64,000 nucleotides of DNA from Luzula sylvatica. Lineage: Eukaryota > Streptophyta > Magnoliopsida > Poales > Juncaceae. Made by a program: the position numbers and the translations under genes. The notes under the pieces were generated by a model. It ran no database searches, was not told where the DNA came from, and saw nothing but the letters and a program-made list of their open reading frames with translations. Position 1 is the first letter of the stretch; each line of letters begins with the position of its first letter. This document shows positions 57,864 through 64,000 of the stretch, one piece after another. Location: contig OX326961.1 in the NCBI GenBank assembly GCA_946800325.1, forward strand, positions 40,166,543-40,230,542, given 5' to 3'.

Positions 57864-58440
57864 ATGAGGAAAAGGAAAAATCTAGTAGATGAAAATAAAG
57901 ACGATACACTAACATGGTCGTTGAAGATGAATGACAATTTAATCGAGGATTTTGTGAATCATCATAATATGGGCAATCGGGTTGGTGGTACCTTCACAAC
58001 GAAAACGTATGATAACGATCTTCTAGAGCTTGTTAAAAATGTCCTGACAAAACCTCCAAACAGGGAACAAATAAATAATCGAATTAAATACATAAAAAAT
58101 ATTTTGCATCATGTTATGACATCTTCAAGAATGGTTTAAGTGGATTTAGTTGGAAGCCAACAACTAACACGTGGGTGCAGAGGGGAGTTAAGACCAAATT
58201 GATCGAGGTATTTATATTTAGTATTTAAAGATTTAAAGTTTATACGATGCATAGTACTTTTTGGAATTTTATTTATTTAATTTTCATAGTAATATCATAT
58301 GTAGGCACATCCGGATGCGGCTTAATGGATGAACAAACCAATTCGAAACTACAAAAAGTTAGTCATTTGGAATGGCAAGACCGAGCAACTGAAAATATGA
58401 CCGAAATGGCGAACGAAATTAGATAACGAAAAAAAAAGTA
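57864..58440 (+). pseudogene. Myb/SANT-like ORF1 protein of PIF/Harbinger, decayed
   Basis: The frame from ATG 57864 encodes a Myb/SANT-like domain (Myb_DNA-bind_3 type): TWSLKMNDNLIEDFVNHH and later NREQINNRIKYIKN. A one-base deletion near 58118 shifts the frame; the expected continuation (GLSGFSW, VQRGVKTKLIE) is in another frame to 58208. After an intron-like gap (58209-58306) AHPDA, a stop, then WMNKPIRNY follow, as in this family. Harbinger elements need this second protein for DNA binding and nuclear import of the transposase. It lies 3' of the transposase on the same strand. Confidence 0.7.
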
Positions 58441-58726
58441 ATGGTAAATTTGAATTTTGATACTACCTACCCAAAAATAATTTGCATTGGCTCGATCGGA
58501 TTCCTTTATTAATATAATTAAATGTAAAATTATTTTTATCGTCCATTAATAACTTTATAAATGATGCTTATCAATTTATATAATTTTATATGTGTTTATT
58601 ATTTATTATACATATAAATTATTTATGTGTACATTATATATATATTATTAACATCTTGTATGTTCAATCACACGTTTAAATGATAATATACATTGTTATA
58701 TGTGAATAGTTGTTTTATATATATAA

Positions 58727-58845
58727 AATGGACCAAAATGTAAATTAAAATATATTTTTTTTACAAAAAAGTACCTGATGACGAATAAAATGGACCAAAA
58801 TGTAAATTAAAAAAATATTTTTTTACAAAAAAAATCCCTAATGAC
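58727..58845. repeat. Tandem duplication of about 60 bp
   Basis: 'aaaatggaccaaaatgtaaatt' followed by an A/T stretch and 'acaaaaaa..ccta/tgatgacg' occurs twice. Confidence 0.75.
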
Positions 58846-58849
58846 GTGG

Positions 58850-61245
58850 AGGCTTAGAATTGCAAGGATTTTGTCTACTTTATTCATAAGATTAATTTCT
58901 TGTATTTCTCGTGTATCTCTTGTATTTCTTGTATTCTGGTCGGTTCATTTCTTTTGGTCGAGTTACATTTTTCCGTCCTAATTACATTTCCTATTTAAAC
59001 AAGAACTTCAATATAATTTTAAAATCATTCTTTTACTATTATAGTATATCTTGCTTTACTTACCATTTTTTCCGTATATGGACAAAAATAAAAATAAAAA
59101 GTGGCAATTTAAATAACTACCCGATTTTTTAAAAGTCAAAAGATTGTTCATGCACGACGTTACTAAGAGTCATTAACATGGTTAGAAGGTAATTAGAAGA
59201 ATTAATACTCTCAACATTTCAAAAGTCGAAAAATACATTTTCTCTCGACTTTTGAAATCTCGATAATAATGTTATTTTGGGAATTTCCGAGCTATTTTGT
59301 CTAATTTGATAAATATCAATCTTATTTTGTCCATAAACTAAAATTTCCAATTAAATATCGCCGTTAATTTGATTAGAGAAAAATCTGACTAAAACTCGAA
59401 AATTTAACATTAAATATAGTAAATGTCTTCTAATCTAATCTAAACGTGGTGAATTTTAAAGTGACATTTTGTTTACTAAGACTTTTGAAGTTTTAGGCTC
59501 ACAAGCTATTAGCAATAATAACGTGGCACTTTCACGGCAATTTCTTTGCTCTTTGATTTGTTACGAGTAGTCCACTTCCACTAATCTAATGACTGATAAT
59601 CTTTCTTATTGGCTAAGATCGGACAATTAAATCAACATATTATGATCTACATAATTATCAATGACTAGATGTACCAATGTAGCCACTAAATTTATATCAT
59701 TATTCTATGTAAAACCACTCTAATTTGCAAGCACACATATAATAAGAAGTTAGGACACACTGACAGACACCTCAAGATTTTGAAATATATATATATATAT
59801 ATATATATATGCTGGCAATAGCCTGCGCAACAATTGTGCGGGACTTCATATTTTTTTTTTAATATTTTTTTGTATAATTTGTTTAAATAGAATTTGCGCA
59901 TGTAAGTTTAAACTCAATTACATAATCATGATATGTTTGCAAATATATTGATGTCAATAAATGCATTATAATTAATAAATATTCATGAAATTTGTCTATC
60001 ATGGATATATGCATTATAATTAATAAGTGTCCATAGAATTGGTCTATCATTATAAATACACACAAAATAAATAAAATATAACATGTTATAATTCAAACAA
60101 AATTAAAGTTTCGAAACAAATAAAATAAAACCGTGAATAATACACACAAAATCGAAATATATATTTAAAATGTCCTCCTTTAACATAAAAAATATTAAAA
60201 ATAAAATTTAAAATAAAGAACACAATTATAAATTATGCCATAAAATTTAACAATTAAGTCATTGTATAATATGGGGATCATATATGGAGCCTCAATAACC
60301 AAAAAATAACATTTTTTATGAGACGACAATAGAGGATTAAGTAGGTTGATTAGTATTATTGATTGACTCAATTAACGATTTAATTGACCGTTTAATTGAA
60401 TTGACACGTCAATTAATAATTACTAATATTAACATATTATAAATTACTGATGTGTTAATTAAACATTTCAATTAACATTTAATCGAGTCAATCATAAATG
60501 TTAATAAATTCACATCAAGGATATTGTGATGAGTTTGGGAGCCAATTATTTTTCTTCCATATATGGATATAATTTGGATTGCAATAGAAACAAAACTCAA
60601 TATGATGAATATGAAGGTTCACAATAAACTTTCTAATGTAAAATTAATTTACTTTAATATATATAATTATTTTATTTTCATTAAAATTATACATATTATT
60701 AATATATAATTGAGAGATTACAAATATGTCTACGTCATTAATTACAAAATGGTGATATTATCATGAAAATAATATTATTTATTTATTTTTAATTTTTCTA
60801 GGTAATGATGTCATAATGATGTTATAATTCAGTGGTTAACTGATTGATACAAAATATTTAAAATTAAAAATTCAAGTCTCATTGATGTTGTCTATAAAAT
60901 ATGAAATAAAACTGTCCACAATTTATGGATTAAGTTTTTCTTCACAAATTTGTTTTTCCTACATGTCGTAATGCAACTTGAAGAAGCAATTTTTCACTGG
61001 AGAAAGAAAATTAAATTTCAATTATATCCAATATAATTGGATGCTTAAAAAATGACTATGTGGCAAGTCAACACAAGAAAAGGAAAAATGCACGCAAGAA
61101 ACACTTCACCTTTTGTGTACAGAAATTATAATACTCGATTAATTAGACCGAAAGTCGTCGAGAATGTTATTAGTGTCGTCTTTTAGCAATTAATCCTATA
61201 TATTAAACAAACTTATCTCTACATTGCTGATATTGTAAAACTTTT
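58850..61245. other. AT-rich intergenic region, no gene seen
   Basis: Contains a TA run at 59786-59810 and the inverted partner (60340-60490) of the repeat at 38760-38925. A phrase resembling Pol III boxes near 60830-60885 is too degenerate to call a SINE. Confidence 0.5.
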
Positions 61246-61248
61246 AAG

Positions 61249-61415
61249 ATTTATGTCTTAAGAATATAAAATTATTTACATCATTATAATTAATTAATCA
61301 GATGAAAGTAACAAAACGTATTAATTAAAATTTATGATTTATGTCTGAAGAATATAAAATTATTTACACCATTGTAATTAATTAATCAGATGAAAGTAAC
61401 AATACGTATTAATTA
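61249..61415. repeat. Tandem duplication of about 84 bp
   Basis: 'tttatgtct.aagaatataaaattatttaca' through 'gatgaaagtaaca.' and 'cgtattaattaaaatt' occurs twice in a row with few differences. Confidence 0.85.
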
Positions 61416-61499
61416 AAATTTCTTCTTTTCTATTTTCTATTATAGCTTTAAGGAAAGGCAAATTTTATATTAGTAGCCAAGGTGCAAATTTCAGCGTAC

Positions 61500-63322
61500 A
61501 TGCATGGTACTTTCCCGGTGTTATCCGAACACGATAGAGATATCGTATCCGACACGATACAGATACAATGAAAGAATAATTAAAAATAAATAAATTAGAA
61601 TACGATATATTTGTTGTTTAATTAACACCTAGAGGGGGTGAATAGGTAATCCTAAGGTCCAATTTTCGGTAATGGTATACAATTTTGGTGAAATGAGGAA
61701 GCGTAAATAGATATGAATAAAGAGAACGATATCAAAACAAATAACACAATATATTTGTTTACGGAGTTCGGTAGGTGGTTGTTTTGTAGTTTTAACTCAC
61801 CGCTACTTGCTCAATCGACCGATTCGATTGAATACAAGTACCTACGTCTCCGGAGATGCCTTGCGCATTTTTGGCTTTCGATTGAATTTCCGTATCAACT
61901 CTTACAAGGTTTTGCCTAAATCGATTTACACGTTTCTATCGATCTATGACGGGATTTACAAAATGTAACTAGCCCATACATTTGCTACTAACGAACTACA
62001 CATGATCAGTCACGCAAGTTGAGAATCGTTGAGTAGAAGGATTCGAAATAAATCTTAAATCTAGGATTTGTCTAGAATTATCAAGAACTCAAATCACGAC
62101 TTAATTTTCACTCTTTTGAATGGGAAAATGATTTTGCTTCAAAAAATGAAGAGAGAAAACTCATAGGATTCCTATTTATAGAACACATAAATCCCCTTTG
62201 AAAAACAATTTTTCTGTACAGTTCGTTTGAACGAAAACTCAAGGTTTGTTCGAACGGACAGTAAGTCAAACTAGCCGTTACATGTAAATTATTCAAAACG
62301 TGTTGGTTCGTTCGTTCGAACACATGATTGTGGTTCGTTCGAACGAACCTTCTACTCTGAAAAAGTTGAAATGGCATTTGCGTTCGTTCTGAACGAACTA
62401 GAGGGTTCGTTCTTAACTTAGCATAATGGTTAGTTCGTTCGTTCGAACTGCGTTGTTTATATACAGTGAAATAAACAAGGCTTTATCACAGTGGCTGGTT
62501 CGTTCGAACGCATTGTGGTTCGTTCGGACGGACCAGCTTCTGGTTCTAGATTTTGTCATTCTTCTTTTTTCATCGTTTCCAACAATTAATTTGATATTGA
62601 TAATTCTAAGATATGTCTAGGGATACCTATGACTTATATTTGGTAATATCCCAACTTGCGGAAGTCTTCGACGTCTTGACTTCTTCACTTGATCATGCGT
62701 TTTCGTTTTCGTCTTCTCCAACGTCTTGCCTTCTTCATTGTCATGATAATCTTTTATCTTTCTTTGAGATGCTCGTCTTCTTCCTTTTATACATCTTGTC
62801 TTCTTTTGTTCCATTTAGCGGGCCATACATATATCTCTACAATTAACACTTAGACACAATGATTAGTAGTATCGACATTGTTTTGAGATAATCAAATCAT
62901 AGAAAATTTGAATCAAAAACGTTTATAATACTATTTATTATTTATTATTTTATTAATTATAATTTATATGTTTATTATTTATTATGTATTAGATATTATA
63001 TGTACGTAAAATATACTAAAATGTATTATTATTGCAACGTCATGCTACAAAATAAATGTTTATTATATTTAATTACTTACTTATATTATTACACATTTAT
63101 TTTGATTTCGAATTTAATATTTTTAGTTTTCTAGTATATTTATTTGTACGTTAGAAGTATCCAAGTATCTGAGAATTATATGTTGTTATTTTAAAATAAA
63201 ATGTTCAGATAAATCATGTGGAGTATCCGATACGTATCCAAAAAGTATCGTCAAGGTATCGATATCAGGCACGATATCCCGATATAATATAACTTGATTT
63301 TGGAAGTATCTTCGCAACATAG
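61500..63322. mobile_element. GATACG-rich element carrying a solo LTR
   Basis: Both sides of the LTR at 61612-62919 are rich in 'gatacg' and 'cgtatc', and the right end 'cgcaacatag' (63313-63322) matches the end of the element at 9501-10007. The left end is not clear, so the start is approximate. Confidence 0.45.
61612..62919 (-). mobile_element. Solo LTR related to elements A and B
   Basis: 'acctagagggggtgaat', 'gttcggtaggtggttg', 'tacctacgtctccgg.gatgccttg' and 'cgatttacacg.ttctatcgatctat' occur in the same order as in the B LTRs. A reversed TATA box lies at 62172-62180, and palindromic boxes (TTCGTTCGAACGAA and variants) at 62218-62540. It ends near 'aaatttgaatcaaaaa'. More diverged than A and B, with no clear target duplication; boundaries are good to a few bases. 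Confidence 0.75.
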
Positions 63323-63387
63323 TACATTTCACATTGTATTGGACCAAAACAATCTTAAGCAACCGGTGAAGATTCCATTTATGCAAA

Positions 63388-63480
63388 TATTATGATTTGC
63401 CTCTTGGTCAAAACTCAAAATTATCATATTGTTTATTATGATTTGCCTCTTGGTCAAAACTCAAAATTATCATATTGTTA
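63388..63480. repeat. Perfect 46-bp tandem duplication
   Basis: 'tattatgatttgcctcttgg' and the following 26 bases are repeated directly, with period 46. Confidence 0.9.
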
Positions 63481-64000
63481 TAAATATGAATGTATTAATT
63501 ATAACTTAATATGTTAGGCGGATAATCATGGACATATGAGAACATGGAAATGTATACATTGAAGTCTTCACATTGGATTGACATGTTCTTTATATAAACA
63601 TGATTTATGTAATTATTTGTACACACAAACAATGTATTGAATTTCTAGAATCTTTTTTAATTTTGTGAAGATATTTTTTTATAAAATTTGAGCTGATAAT
63701 TTTGGATATATTTAATACAAAATATTATCCGTGGATTCTTGTTGCGAAAATTCATTTCAGGTCTTGGAGACACCATGCAAGTAAATATCAGTTCAAGAAC
63801 ATTCAAAATTATGATATTAATAATTCATTTTCCGAAGTGAATGATGTCATGGAAGCCGGTTAGTGATAAAATTATATTTTTTAGAAGGAATTTTATTTAT
63901 CACTAGCAACTAAGATTTTCAACAGCTAGTGCAAAAAGATTAAACTTCATAGTCTTCGAGAAAGAGAAATAATATGTAGTGTCTATTTGTCATTGGTCAT
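63481..64000. other. AT-rich spacer to window end
   Basis: No gene or repeat recognised. Confidence 0.5.

Overview
This is a transposon-rich window from the nuclear genome of a eudicot plant. The supports are spliced genes of plant-only families (an FHY1-like phytochrome A partner, a ROTUNDIFOLIA/DVL peptide, a six-exon laccase with a miR397-type site), plant Sirevirus-type Ty1/copia retrotransposons with an initiator-Met-tRNA primer site, CACTA, Helitron, PIF/Harbinger and plant-mobile-domain remnants, and very AT-rich spacers with long dinucleotide runs. I cannot name the species.

Layout. 1-6.2 kb: AT-rich spacer, a GC-rich retroposon-like patch, a solo LTR (2961-3972) with a 5-bp target duplication, then a Helitron 3' end. 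6.2-7.3 kb: FHY1-like gene with a G-box. 9.2-10.0 kb: two short terminal-inverted-repeat elements. 10.7-29.0 kb: a CACTA-like element split by a 15,989-bp nested pair of retrotransposons (12769-28757). 29.0-29.85 kb: 3' end of another copia element. 33.8-34.1 kb: DVL peptide gene. 35.8-38.0 kb: laccase. 40.3-44.5 kb: plant-mobile-domain remnant and two hAT-like elements. 48.4-50.3 kb: eight-exon HAD-family nucleotidase-like gene. 50.9-52.2 kb: large inverted repeat with microsatellites. 53.96-54.84 kb: solo LTR. 55.1 kb: SINE. 55.8-58.4 kb: decayed PIF/Harbinger transposon carrying both of its genes and broken by a GC-rich retroposon. 61.6-62.9 kb: another solo LTR.

The most notable structure is the nested pair. 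Element A (+ strand, flanked by GAGGA) and element B (- strand, flanked by TAACC, inserted 4 bp before the end of A's 5' LTR) belong to one family of about 8 kb. Each has LTRs of 1.25-1.4 kb, a primer site complementary to initiator tRNA-Met, a long Sirevirus-type gag with two zinc knuckles, no protease, integrase or reverse transcriptase, and a second gene of 442-467 codons where Sireviruses carry their envelope-like gene. Short palindromes built on CGTTCGAACG crowd the LTRs just upstream of a TATA box and also fill the space 5' of the second gene. Several polypurine tracts lie before the 3' LTR, and the last is bracketed by an inverted repeat. These are Sirevirus hallmarks kept in an element without pol, so it presumably moves with enzymes supplied in trans. 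A solo LTR at 53961 has the same paired-palindrome design with a different core, CGTCATGACG.

Host genes: the FHY1-like protein would carry phytochrome A into the nucleus in far-red light; the DVL peptide would limit cell proliferation; the laccase would oxidise monolignols in the wall; the HAD protein would be a soluble phosphatase. They do not form an obvious pathway.
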